A DNA stretch of 64,000 bases, taken from assembly GCF_004614195.1 (NCBI RefSeq), contig NZ_SPUM01000081.1:1-64000 (forward strand). The letters are read 5' to 3'. This DNA is from Massilia horti. Lineage in GTDB: Bacteria; Pseudomonadota; Gammaproteobacteria; Burkholderiales; Burkholderiaceae_D. Below are positions 14,340 through 22,480 of the stretch, one piece after another (position 1 is the stretch's first letter; every line of letters begins with the position of its first letter). The notes beneath the pieces are model-generated. The model saw only the letters and a list, made by a program, of their open reading frames with translations, did not search any database and had not been told where the DNA came from. Position numbers and translations under genes: made by a program.

Positions 14340-16564
14340 ACCGCGAACTGGACCGGCTCTACGAGTTGCTGCCGCTGGTGCACCGCATGCGCGACGCGGC
14401 GCAAGGCTATCCGCTCAAGTCGCTGCTGGTGGTGATCGCCGAACAGGTTGGCGTGGTTGAGCAGGACATCGCGCGGCTTTACGATAACTGGTTCATCGAG
14501 ACCTGTGACGACTGGGTCGCTCCTTATATCGGTGACCTGGTCGGATATCGGCCGGTCGGCGAAGCGCGCACGCGCGGCCTGGAAAAGGCCGTGTTCCCGC
14601 GCCGCGAAATCGCCAATACGCTGGCCGCGCGCCGGCGCAAGGGCACGCTCGCCTTGCTCGAGCAACTGGCGAACGACGGCGCAGGCTGGCCGGCGCGCGC
14701 CGTCGAGTTTTATCGGCTGCTCGGCTGGACCCAGCATCTGGACCATCGGCGACCCAACCGCGGCCGCAGCGCCGATTTGCGCGACGGCAGCGCGCTCGAC
14801 CTGCTGGGCGGCCCGTTTGACCCTTTCGCCCATGGCGTCGACGTGCGCCGCATCGCCAGCACGCGCTCACGTGGACGGTACAACATCCCCGAGGTCGGGC
14901 TGTTCGCCTGGCGCCTGAAGACCTACCCGGTGACCCTGGCGCCGGCGAGCCGCCAGCACGACGACGGCAGGAACTGCTTTACGTTCAGCGTGCTGGGGAA
15001 CGACACACCGCTCTACAACAGGGCGCAGCCGGAAGCTTCGCCGACCGGCATCGCCGAAGAAATCAACCTGCCGGTGCCGATCCGGCGTCGTGCGCTCGAG
15101 TACCGGCAGCCAGGCACGACGCGGGCGCAGGCGTCGGCTGACTATTATGGCGCGCTGCGCAGCATCCTGGTCACGGTCGAATGGCACAACAAGGACGGGA
15201 TCGTCGCCATTCCCGCCGAACAGGTGGTGGCCGCCGACCTGTCGAAATGGAACCGGCAGCTGGAGCGCGGCCAGGTCGCGGTCGACCCTGAACTCGGCCG
15301 TATCCTGTTCGAGCGGCGCGGCGTACCCAAACGTGTCTGGGTCAGCTACCGCTATGCGTTCAGCGCCGACATCGGCGGCGGTGAATATCGGCGCCCGCTA
15401 TCCCAGCCGCAGGGGGCGCTGCTGTTCCGGGTCGGGCATGGCGAAGCGCTCGGCAGCATCACTGCGGCCTTGCTGGCCTGGCGTGCCGCCCAGGACCAGG
15501 ACCCGGCGGCCAAGGCGGCCGTCATCGAGATCGGCGACAGCGGCATCTATAGCGAACAATTGGCGCTGGAACTGGGCGCGGGGGAGAGCCTGCAGATCCG
15601 CGCTGGGCAACGCTCACAGCGCCCTCCGGGCGATAGCGGCGGCTGGACGCGCCCGCTGCTGCGCCTGCATGGCGACGAGCAGGGCGATCCATTCAGCGTG
15701 CGCGGCCGGGCCGGCAGCCGCCTGGTGCTGGACGGCTTGCTGGTCAGCGGTGGCGGCATCAAGGTCTATGGGCCCGGCGCGGACGGCGATGCCGGCGACG
15801 TCGCCGACCAGCTGTGCGACATCACGATCCGCCACTGTACGCTGGTGCCGGGCTGGCGGCTGGGCTGCGATTGCGCGCCATGCCACGAGGACGAGCCCAG
15901 CCTCGAGCTTTTCAACTGCCGGGCCGCGGTCAGGATCGAGCACAGCATCCTTGGCAAGATCCGCGTCAGCGCCAGTGAAGTGGAAAGCGACCCGGTGTCC
16001 ATTGCGCTGAGCGACAGCATCGTCGACGCCACCGGGGTGGAACTGGCGGCGATCGAAGGTGCGCAGGGCGCTCTGGCGTTTGCTGAGCTGACAATGCGGC
16101 GCTGTACGGTGCTGGGCACGATCGGGGCGCACGCTGTCGCACTGGCGGAAAACAGCATTTTCATGGGCACGCTGCAGCTGGCGCGTCGCCAGCTTGGCTG
16201 CGTGCGGTATTGCTATGTCAGCCCCGGCTCGCGCACGCCGCGCCGCTATCACTGCGAGCCCGACTTGCGCTGGGCCGCGGTCGATGAAGCGATGCTGCAG
16301 GTGCCGGCCGTGGAGCGCGACGCCGAGAAACAACGCGAGGCGGGGCGGGTACGTCCCCGGTTCAACAGCCTGCGCTACGGCGCCCCGGCTTATTGCCAGC
16401 TGGCCGATGACTGCGCCGCCGAGATCGGCCAAGGCGCCGACGACGAGTCGGAAATGGGCGTATTCCACGATCTGTTCCAGCCGCAGCGGGAGGCGAACTT
16501 GCGCGGCCGTCTTGACGAATACACCCCGGCCAGCCTGGACGTCGGGATCATTTTCGCCAGCTAG
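14336..16564 (+). CDS. Tail protein I-like baseplate protein with beta-helix region
   Basis: ATG 14336 overlaps the preceding stop, giving 742 residues. The N-terminal ~180 residues match gpI-like tail proteins: LYELLPLVHRMRDAA, LLVVIAEQVGVVEQDIARLY, DDWVAPYIGDLVGYRP and RREIANTLAARRRKGTL. The C-terminal half (about residues 440-640) has short turns of beta-strands (LVLDGLLVSGGGIKVYGP, ITIRHCTLVPG, VRIEHSILGKIRVSA) that read like a right-handed parallel beta-helix, as in tail spikes. Cysteines near CDCAPCHEDEP could bind metal. Such long gpI proteins are usual in this operon family; a host-binding or peripheral role for the helix is inference. Confidence 0.8.
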   Translation: MNRELDRLYELLPLVHRMRDAAQGYPLKSLLVVIAEQVGVVEQDIARLYDNWFIETCDDWVAPYIGDLVGYRPVGEARTRGLEKAVFPRREIANTLAARRRKGTLALLEQLANDGAGWPARAVEFYRLLGWTQHLDHRRPNRGRSADLRDGSALDLLGGPFDPFAHGVDVRRIASTRSRGRYNIPEVGLFAWRLKTYPVTLAPASRQHDDGRNCFTFSVLGNDTPLYNRAQPEASPTGIAEEINLPVPIRRRALEYRQPGTTRAQASADYYGALRSILVTVEWHNKDGIVAIPAEQVVAADLSKWNRQLERGQVAVDPELGRILFERRGVPKRVWVSYRYAFSADIGGGEYRRPLSQPQGALLFRVGHGEALGSITAALLAWRAAQDQDPAAKAAVIEIGDSGIYSEQLALELGAGESLQIRAGQRSQRPPGDSGGWTRPLLRLHGDEQGDPFSVRGRAGSRLVLDGLLVSGGGIKVYGPGADGDAGDVADQLCDITIRHCTLVPGWRLGCDCAPCHEDEPSLELFNCRAAVRIEHSILGKIRVSASEVESDPVSIALSDSIVDATGVELAAIEGAQGALAFAELTMRRCTVLGTIGAHAVALAENSIFMGTLQLARRQLGCVRYCYVSPGSRTPRRYHCEPDLRWAAVDEAMLQVPAVERDAEKQREAGRVRPRFNSLRYGAPAYCQLADDCAAEIGQGADDESEMGVFHDLFQPQREANLRGRLDEYTPASLDVGIIFAS

Positions 16565-16578
16565 ATGAGGAGACTTGC

Positions 16579-17961
16579 ATGAAAGGCGATTTCACCCGCA
16601 ATACCTTCGATTCCGCCATGCACTTCAGCCGGGTCCTGATGCAGCAAGGACGTGTGCAGCTGGACGCCGACTGGAACGAACAGGCCGACATCGTGCTTCA
16701 TCTGCTGCGCTCGCTCACGTCAGACCTGATCGGTCCGCATGGCGGAGCCGGCGATGGATTCTTGGTACAGCCGCGCAAGGACAGAGCTAACGATTTCCTG
16801 ATTGGCTCCGGCCGTTACTACGTCGGCGGCATCATGTGTGAAAACGACGGCGGGGACGTGGGTTACGCTGCGCAAACGGGCGTCGGGGTCGATCCGGATC
16901 TACCGGTGATCAGACCTGGCACTTACCTGGCCTACCTGGACGTTTGGGAACGCCACCTCACCAGCCATGAGGTGCCCCGCATCCGCGAAACCGCGCTGGG
17001 CGGTCCCGATACGGCGACACGCGCACGGGTCGAATGGCTGGTCAAGCTGCTGCCGGTGGACGCCACCCCGCCACTTAGTTTCAAAGACTATGCCGAATTC
17101 CTCGATTTCCTCAAGCGGCACGGGCGCTTCAGGTTGTCCGAGGGTCGATTGATGGCGGGCGTCGCGGTAAACACGGATATGACGAATGCCTGCGTCGTGC
17201 CTGCGGATAACCGCTACCGCGGACTGGAAAACCAGCTCTACCGGGTTGAGATCCACCACGGCGGAAAGGCGTGGAACGGCTCAGGCGACAAGACAATTGC
17301 CGCAAGCTTCAAATGGTCACGCGATAATGGTTCGGTGGTGTTTCCTGTCGCCGGCGTCCAAGTGAACGGCGGCGACAGGGTGACCACGACCGTGACTTTA
17401 AAGGATCTTGGGCGCGACCGGAAGACGGGGCTTGCAAAGGACGACTGGGTGGAATTGGTGGATGATGCCTACGTCTTGCGCAACGGCGCCCAGCCCCTGC
17501 TGCGTGTGCTGGAAACCGACAGCGACAACATGACCGTGATCCTGGACGGGGAGCCCGGACCCGGCGTCGGCACGGACCCCGGCAGGCATCCTTTGCTAAG
17601 GCGCTGGGATCAGCGGCTCAAGACAGGAACGACGAATCCGGCCAATGACGGTGCGTTGTTGGTCCAGGCGGATTCGACGACTCCGGATGGCATCTGGATA
17701 AAGCTCGAGGACGGCATTCAGGTCAGGTTCGAGGCTGGCCGGACCTACAGCAGCGGCGATTACTGGCTGATCCCAGCGCGCACCGGGACTGGCAACATCG
17801 AATGGCCGGAGGAAGGCGACCCGCGCCACCCGAGCTGGGTGCAGCCGCGCGGAGACGTCCATTACTACGCGCCATTGGCGCTGGCTAGCGTCGATGCTAG
17901 TGGCAAACAACTTACTGTGTCGAAGGACTTCCGGCGCAGGATCAAGGACATTACGGCGTGA
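16579..17961 (+). CDS. DUF6519 protein, eCIS tail-associated
   Basis: A 460-residue protein starting MKGDFTRNTFDSAMHFSRVL, then QQGRVQLDADWNEQADI, the opening of the DUF6519 family found at the ends of extracellular contractile injection operons. GAGGAG precedes the ATG. The rest is beta-rich (YLAYLDVWERHLTSHEVP, KWSRDNGSVVFPVAGV). A structural or receptor-binding role at the baseplate periphery is likely but unproven. It is the last gene of the operon; the opposite-strand gene ends 25 bases further on. No strong rho-independent terminator is visible between them. Confidence 0.82.
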   Translation: MKGDFTRNTFDSAMHFSRVLMQQGRVQLDADWNEQADIVLHLLRSLTSDLIGPHGGAGDGFLVQPRKDRANDFLIGSGRYYVGGIMCENDGGDVGYAAQTGVGVDPDLPVIRPGTYLAYLDVWERHLTSHEVPRIRETALGGPDTATRARVEWLVKLLPVDATPPLSFKDYAEFLDFLKRHGRFRLSEGRLMAGVAVNTDMTNACVVPADNRYRGLENQLYRVEIHHGGKAWNGSGDKTIAASFKWSRDNGSVVFPVAGVQVNGGDRVTTTVTLKDLGRDRKTGLAKDDWVELVDDAYVLRNGAQPLLRVLETDSDNMTVILDGEPGPGVGTDPGRHPLLRRWDQRLKTGTTNPANDGALLVQADSTTPDGIWIKLEDGIQVRFEAGRTYSSGDYWLIPARTGTGNIEWPEEGDPRHPSWVQPRGDVHYYAPLALASVDASGKQLTVSKDFRRRIKDITA

Positions 17962-17986
17962 GTGCGGCGTTTCCGGCCGTCTGTCG

Positions 17987-20263
17987 CTACTTGGTTCCCA
18001 CAATGTAATATTCTTGGAAGGCGGGATGCAGCTTCAAAGATGCGGAACAAATACCGCACTGCATGTACTCGTCGAGATGATTCGGTTGATTGTCGAGGCG
18101 AGGGTGCCCCGACTGATGCATATGGGCCTCGAGTGCGCAGATATTCGTCCTTACGTCGAGCCCGCCGAGGTACAGGGGATGAATATGGTGGGCGTCGTAT
18201 GGCGCGTTCCACCTCGATTCGTCGTGCTCGACCATTGGATCGCAGGGTGACGGGGGCGGAATGTGCCTGCTGCGCGCATCGGCGATCTCCGCGGCAAACC
18301 GCGACTGCACGCGTCCGCGATCGCCCAGCCCTTCGGCCTCGCGGACATCGGATGGCGTACGAACGAGCACGAACTCTGGAGGATATGGCAATTCGGCCGG
18401 CCAATGAATCGGCAAGGGCTGGGGGCAGGGCGTGCTGCGGCAACGCCGCTGCTCATCCTCCTGGGTTGGACTGTCACTCGACAGGGTTGTCGCTGCCACC
18501 CCGGTGCCAATGGTTGCGGTCGCAGCCGTGAGCACGGACGAGCTTGTCGAGGCGGCTGCAGGGGCCACGGTTTCCAGCGCGGCAGGCGCTACCGTTTCTA
18601 GCGCAGCCGGCGCCACCGTTTCCACCACTGCGGGAGCGGCAGCCTCAAGGACTGCCGGCGCTGCCACTTCGCCAGCCGCCACCAGTGCACCGTCCGTGAT
18701 GACCACCTCGGCGCCCACTTCGGCGACGACAACTATCTCCGGCGTTGCTTCCGCGACGACGATCGCGCCTGCCACGACTGCGGGCCAGCGCTGGATCTGC
18801 AGCGGGGTTTCGCCGAGTCCGCGGGACGCCGGGCCGGCCCCATGTCCCGCGACCGCCGCAGCCCCGGCGCGCTCGGCCTGCCGTTCCAGTTCCACGCCGC
18901 CCGGGCCGGATGTTGGCTGCGCAAGGCCGGCGGCTTGCTGTACCGTGTGCGCCAGTTCATGGGCGATCAGCAGGTCGCCGGCAGCGGTTCCGGGACGGTA
19001 CTGGTTCGCCGCAAAAGCAATGTCCTGGCCAATAGTGAATGCGCGCGCCCCCAGGACTGTGCTAAAACGTGCGGCGGTGGGATCATCGTGTATGCGCACG
19101 GAGGCGAAGTCTCTCCTGAACGAACTTTCCATTCGGTCGCGCGTCGCCGGCTCCAGCGCGCGTCCGTTGCCAAGTTGCGTGCGAACGAGCGCCGGGTCGT
19201 GCGCTGGCAGCACCGCATCCTGGCGCTCGGTTGCCGCCTGCGCGCGCGGTCCCTGTCGCTCGGCAATTCGTCGCGCCACCACCCGAGCGCGCTCGGTCAC
19301 GGCACGGATCAGGCCCGGCGCATCGGCGCCTGGAGCCGGATGCGCAAACGCGCGGATCAGGCGCATCAACGAAGACAGGGGACGGTGAGCGTAGCGTTCA
19401 ATCGTGCGGAGGATGTATGGGCAGTCCGTCGCGGTGCGGCCGAAACGCCTGAGTTCGTCGTTGGTAGCCGCAAGCAAGGAGTCGCGCAACGCCGTCAGGA
19501 ACTCCGATCGATGCATCTGGCCAGCCGCAACACGCTGGCCATCTTCGACGATGGCAGCACCGCGCGAAACGGCGGGGCGCGCGGGTGCGTCGCCGCGGCG
19601 CTGCCGTTGTATGGCACGGCTAGCGCCGGCGTCGAGTGGCGCTAGATATACGGTCGGCGCTGGCCCCGGATTGCCTGAAATTGGATCACTGGACAAGCTG
19701 GACGCGACCGCATCGGCCTGCCTTTCGTGAGCGTCGTTTGGGTCGCTGACGCGCATGCCACCGACGGCCGCCCGGCCAGAAACCGCGCCAGTCGACTGCT
19801 GGACCACATGGGCGAGTTCATGTGCGAGCAGGTGCCGGCCGGCGCTGGTTTGTGGGGAATATTCCCCGGTGTTGAACACCAGATCGCGCCCGGTCGTGTA
19901 CGCTGCCGCATCGATTGCTTGCGCGGATTGCGCCGCCGCGGGTCCTGTATGTACCCGGACCTGACTGAAGTCGTAGCCGAAACGACGTTCCATGAATGCA
20001 CGTGTGGAGGCGTCGAGGGCTTGGCCGGGCGAGCTCAGAACCTGATCCACGAGGAGAGCGGCGCCTGGGTTTTCAGCCTCATTGCCACGAGGCGAGCGCG
20101 CCGCGCGCTGCAAGCTTCCTTTCCTCGCACTGCATTCAGCACACTCGCGACCGTCGGCCGTTTGCTTGCCGCAAGAACACCTTCGGTGCAGCACCCGGTT
20201 CGATGCAGGCGTGCGGGACGGCTGTTTTTCCTGCGTGCATGGTCCTCGGACTATCTCGCTCAT
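17987..20263 (-). CDS. Probable eCIS effector: two DUF4157 domains plus C-terminal HNH nuclease-like domain
   Basis: A 758-residue protein with a GAGG/GGGA ribosome site before its ATG. Order: a Cys4 knuckle (C29, C31, C41, C44); first eCIS core domain with HELAH at 148-152; a helical linker; second core domain with HELAH at 435-439; a low-complexity Ala/Val section (about 494-590) containing tandem ETVAPAAL repeats; then a C-terminal domain with AHHIHPLYLGG (H692, H693, H695), N707 and H716/H720, the layout of HNH nucleases. Core domains are thought to mark proteins loaded onto or into the particle, so the HNH domain is the likely toxic payload. Nuclease activity is inferred from the motif. 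No obvious immunity gene sits beside it. Confidence 0.82.
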   Translation of the reverse strand: MSEIVRGPCTQEKQPSRTPASNRVLHRRCSCGKQTADGRECAECSARKGSLQRAARSPRGNEAENPGAALLVDQVLSSPGQALDASTRAFMERRFGYDFSQVRVHTGPAAAQSAQAIDAAAYTTGRDLVFNTGEYSPQTSAGRHLLAHELAHVVQQSTGAVSGRAAVGGMRVSDPNDAHERQADAVASSLSSDPISGNPGPAPTVYLAPLDAGASRAIQRQRRGDAPARPAVSRGAAIVEDGQRVAAGQMHRSEFLTALRDSLLAATNDELRRFGRTATDCPYILRTIERYAHRPLSSLMRLIRAFAHPAPGADAPGLIRAVTERARVVARRIAERQGPRAQAATERQDAVLPAHDPALVRTQLGNGRALEPATRDRMESSFRRDFASVRIHDDPTAARFSTVLGARAFTIGQDIAFAANQYRPGTAAGDLLIAHELAHTVQQAAGLAQPTSGPGGVELERQAERAGAAAVAGHGAGPASRGLGETPLQIQRWPAVVAGAIVVAEATPEIVVVAEVGAEVVITDGALVAAGEVAAPAVLEAAAPAVVETVAPAALETVAPAALETVAPAAASTSSSVLTAATATIGTGVAATTLSSDSPTQEDEQRRCRSTPCPQPLPIHWPAELPYPPEFVLVRTPSDVREAEGLGDRGRVQSRFAAEIADARSRHIPPPSPCDPMVEHDESRWNAPYDAHHIHPLYLGGLDVRTNICALEAHMHQSGHPRLDNQPNHLDEYMQCGICSASLKLHPAFQEYYIVGTK
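18564..18635 (-). repeat. 24-bp tandem repeat, three units, in effector linker
   Basis: Three consecutive 24-base units (18564, 18588, 18612) differ by a few bases and encode the eight-residue unit ETVAPAAL in the linker of the HNH effector. Flanking Ala/Val-rich codons look like older decayed units. Such repeats can change number by replication slippage and would alter linker length between the core domains and the payload. Confidence 0.8.
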
Positions 20264-20596
20264 ACGATCCCTCGCTCAAGCAGATGTAACGACATGCGCC
20301 GTCAATCGGGCATTTCGGACCTGTGGTCCGCAGGCGTCTTTTCGCCCTTTACTTCGCAAGCCCTTGATTTTTAAGGAGGTGTGCTCCCAAGGGTCAATTA
20401 AACCTTTGAATTTCAATGTACCACGAAAAAGTCGATTAAATTTGTGAGAAAGCCGAACGTACGTGCATTGACACGCTGGGCTGGCGCAACAGCAGCAACT
20501 GTCAACTGTTGGTGTATATTGAAATCCATGTTCCACGGCTCAAGCTGGTTCTCTACGAGCCTTCCTTTGTGCGCGTCCTTTCACTGAGGGATTGGC
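20264..20596. promoter_or_regulatory. Divergent intergenic region between two DUF4157 effector genes
   Basis: This 333-bp region separates two divergent genes and must hold both promoters. It is more AT-rich than the flanks. A TTGACA hexamer lies at 20468-20473 and TATATT at 20515-20520, but they are not correctly spaced with each other, so I do not call a promoter. A small hairpin (GGAG-GTGTG-CTCC) lies around 20374-20390. Ribosome sites GAGGGAT (both genes) are clear. I see no other gene here. Confidence 0.45.
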
Positions 20597-22480
20597 ATGA
20601 ATAAATCTACGCTCGCCCGGCAACTCGCTGCGCCAAAATTTTCACCAGCCATTCCAGTCCAACTTAGACGTAAATGTTCATGCGGCGCGCATACGGTTGC
20701 GGGCGCGACCTGCGCGACGTGTGCGAATAAGCGCCCTGGCGTGCAATCCAGGCTCGCCATTGGGGCCAGCGGCGACCCACTCGAAGTGGAAGCGGATCGG
20801 ATCGCCGCTCAAGTTCTGTCGACGCCAGGAAAAAATGTCGTTGGCCGTGCAGGCCCAAGCATCCAACGCGTCTTCGGACCATCGGGCAAGGAGGCGGAAC
20901 GTGCACCCGTCAGCGTTGACCGCGTCCTGGCTAGTTCCGGTGTACCCCTCGCCCCTCCGCTGCAACAGGACATGGAGAAGCGATTCAGCCACGACTTTTC
21001 GCGGGTGCGGGTGCATGCGGACGTGGCGGCGGAACGGTCGGCGCGCGACGTCGGTGCCAATGCGTACACGGCGGGACACCATATCGCGTTTGGTGCGGGA
21101 CGGTTTGCTCCCGCGACGCATGAAGGGCAACGCCTGCTGGCACATGAGTTGGCGCATGTTGTACAGCAGTCCCGTAATGGCAGTAGTGCTATGCCGACGG
21201 TCATGCAGCGCGACACCGCAGGCGGAGGGGCGACGGAATTCCAGGACCAGGTGACGACAGTGAGCAGGCCGCCCGGCGAGCCTGGCATAGTTGAAGGCAC
21301 GATTGCCCGCACCGAGACGTTTCCGGCAAGCGGTGCGACGCCGGCGAAGGATGAGACTGTCGGTGAAATGCATGTAAGCTTCGACCCGTCCGACTGTTCA
21401 GTTACCCTCCCGTACGGTTACAAATTTGTCCAGGCGGCGAGAGCGGCCCAGGAACCGATCTGCGCTGATCCTCCACCGACGACCGCAGTACCGCCGCTTG
21501 CTGCCGCCGCATTCAATCGGCTTAAGGCGAACATGCTTGAGTACGTCAACCGCGGCTTGAATGGCTGGTTCAATGTCCGCCTTTCAGGCAACGCCTGCCC
21601 AACTGGTTGTTCAGGACGCCCGTTACCTATCCGCGTCCAGGCACGCGAAGATGACGCACGTCCGGACACGACCATTAACGTTGTGAATCGAAGTGGCCGC
21701 GCAGACTCGGGAACGATCTGTGCCGGCTCGTTCGACCCCAGCACCTTAATGCACGAGGCCGGACATCAGATTCTTGGCGTCGGGGACGAATACCTGGAAA
21801 CGAACGAGCACTATCGTGCGAGTAAGCCTGAATGGTTTCGACCCGAGCGCGTCCGGCGCGACTACTCGACGATGGGCCCCGAGGAGCAAACGCGTTTCGC
21901 GATGTTCCACGAACGGCATTTCAACGCCGTCAAAGTTTTCCTGGAGGGTGCCTTCCCTGGATGTTCTGCGACCTTGGAGGCGTTGCCGCGGCCGGTCATT
22001 CCAGACTACCGAATAAATCTCGGAGTCGGCTATGCCTCCCTGGGTGGGGCACCTGGCGAGTTCTTCGCGGCGGGTTTGCGTATCGGTATCCCGCTCGATC
22101 GTCTGCGCCGCTGGGAGGTCGTGGTCGGGCCGCAGTTCACTGCAATCTCTGCCCGCGGAGAGTCAATCACGAACGCCTTCCTCCTTGGCGCGAGGCTTGG
22201 GATGGAAAGGAGTACAGGTGAGGCCGGGCACGGATTCGTCGCCGAGGCCTTTGGCGAAGCGGGTTACGGTAGGTTCAGCTCAGGAATTGGCGCAGCGTCC
22301 CATAGTTCCGGTGCGCCGTACGGGGCGTTGGGATTGAGTGCCGGCTATCGCACCCCGATGCTCGACGGGATGCGCTTCGACTTCCGCCTGGAAAGCGCCG
22401 CCGGCACCGCGCTAGGAGCGGAAGATCCTGAACGCAGCAGATGGTTCCGTCTGGGCGTCACGGTCGGCACGCAGTTCTGA
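20597..22480 (+). CDS. Probable eCIS effector: DUF4157, metallopeptidase-like and beta-barrel-like regions
   Basis: A 627-residue protein preceded by GAGGGA. Order: a Cys4 knuckle (C27, C29, C39, C42) like that of the divergent neighbour; an eCIS core domain with HELAH at 183-187; a middle domain (about 255-460) with LMHEAGHQILGVGDEY, where H386, E387 and H390 plus D397/E398 fit a zinc-peptidase pattern resembling M64-type HExxH...DEY enzymes; and a C-terminal ~155 residues of alternating strands (INLGVGYASLGG, FVAEAFGEAGYGRF) ending in phenylalanine, like an outer-membrane beta-barrel. The combination suggests a particle-delivered protease that may insert into or associate with a membrane. 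Activities are inferred from motifs. Confidence 0.78.
   Translation: MNKSTLARQLAAPKFSPAIPVQLRRKCSCGAHTVAGATCATCANKRPGVQSRLAIGASGDPLEVEADRIAAQVLSTPGKNVVGRAGPSIQRVFGPSGKEAERAPVSVDRVLASSGVPLAPPLQQDMEKRFSHDFSRVRVHADVAAERSARDVGANAYTAGHHIAFGAGRFAPATHEGQRLLAHELAHVVQQSRNGSSAMPTVMQRDTAGGGATEFQDQVTTVSRPPGEPGIVEGTIARTETFPASGATPAKDETVGEMHVSFDPSDCSVTLPYGYKFVQAARAAQEPICADPPPTTAVPPLAAAAFNRLKANMLEYVNRGLNGWFNVRLSGNACPTGCSGRPLPIRVQAREDDARPDTTINVVNRSGRADSGTICAGSFDPSTLMHEAGHQILGVGDEYLETNEHYRASKPEWFRPERVRRDYSTMGPEEQTRFAMFHERHFNAVKVFLEGAFPGCSATLEALPRPVIPDYRINLGVGYASLGGAPGEFFAAGLRIGIPLDRLRRWEVVVGPQFTAISARGESITNAFLLGARLGMERSTGEAGHGFVAEAFGEAGYGRFSSGIGAASHSSGAPYGALGLSAGYRTPMLDGMRFDFRLESAAGTALGAEDPERSRWFRLGVTVGTQF

Noticed and set aside
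20468-20520. A sigma-70 promoter made of TTGACA and TATATT
   Set aside because: The two hexamers are about 41 bases apart, far more than the usual 16-19.
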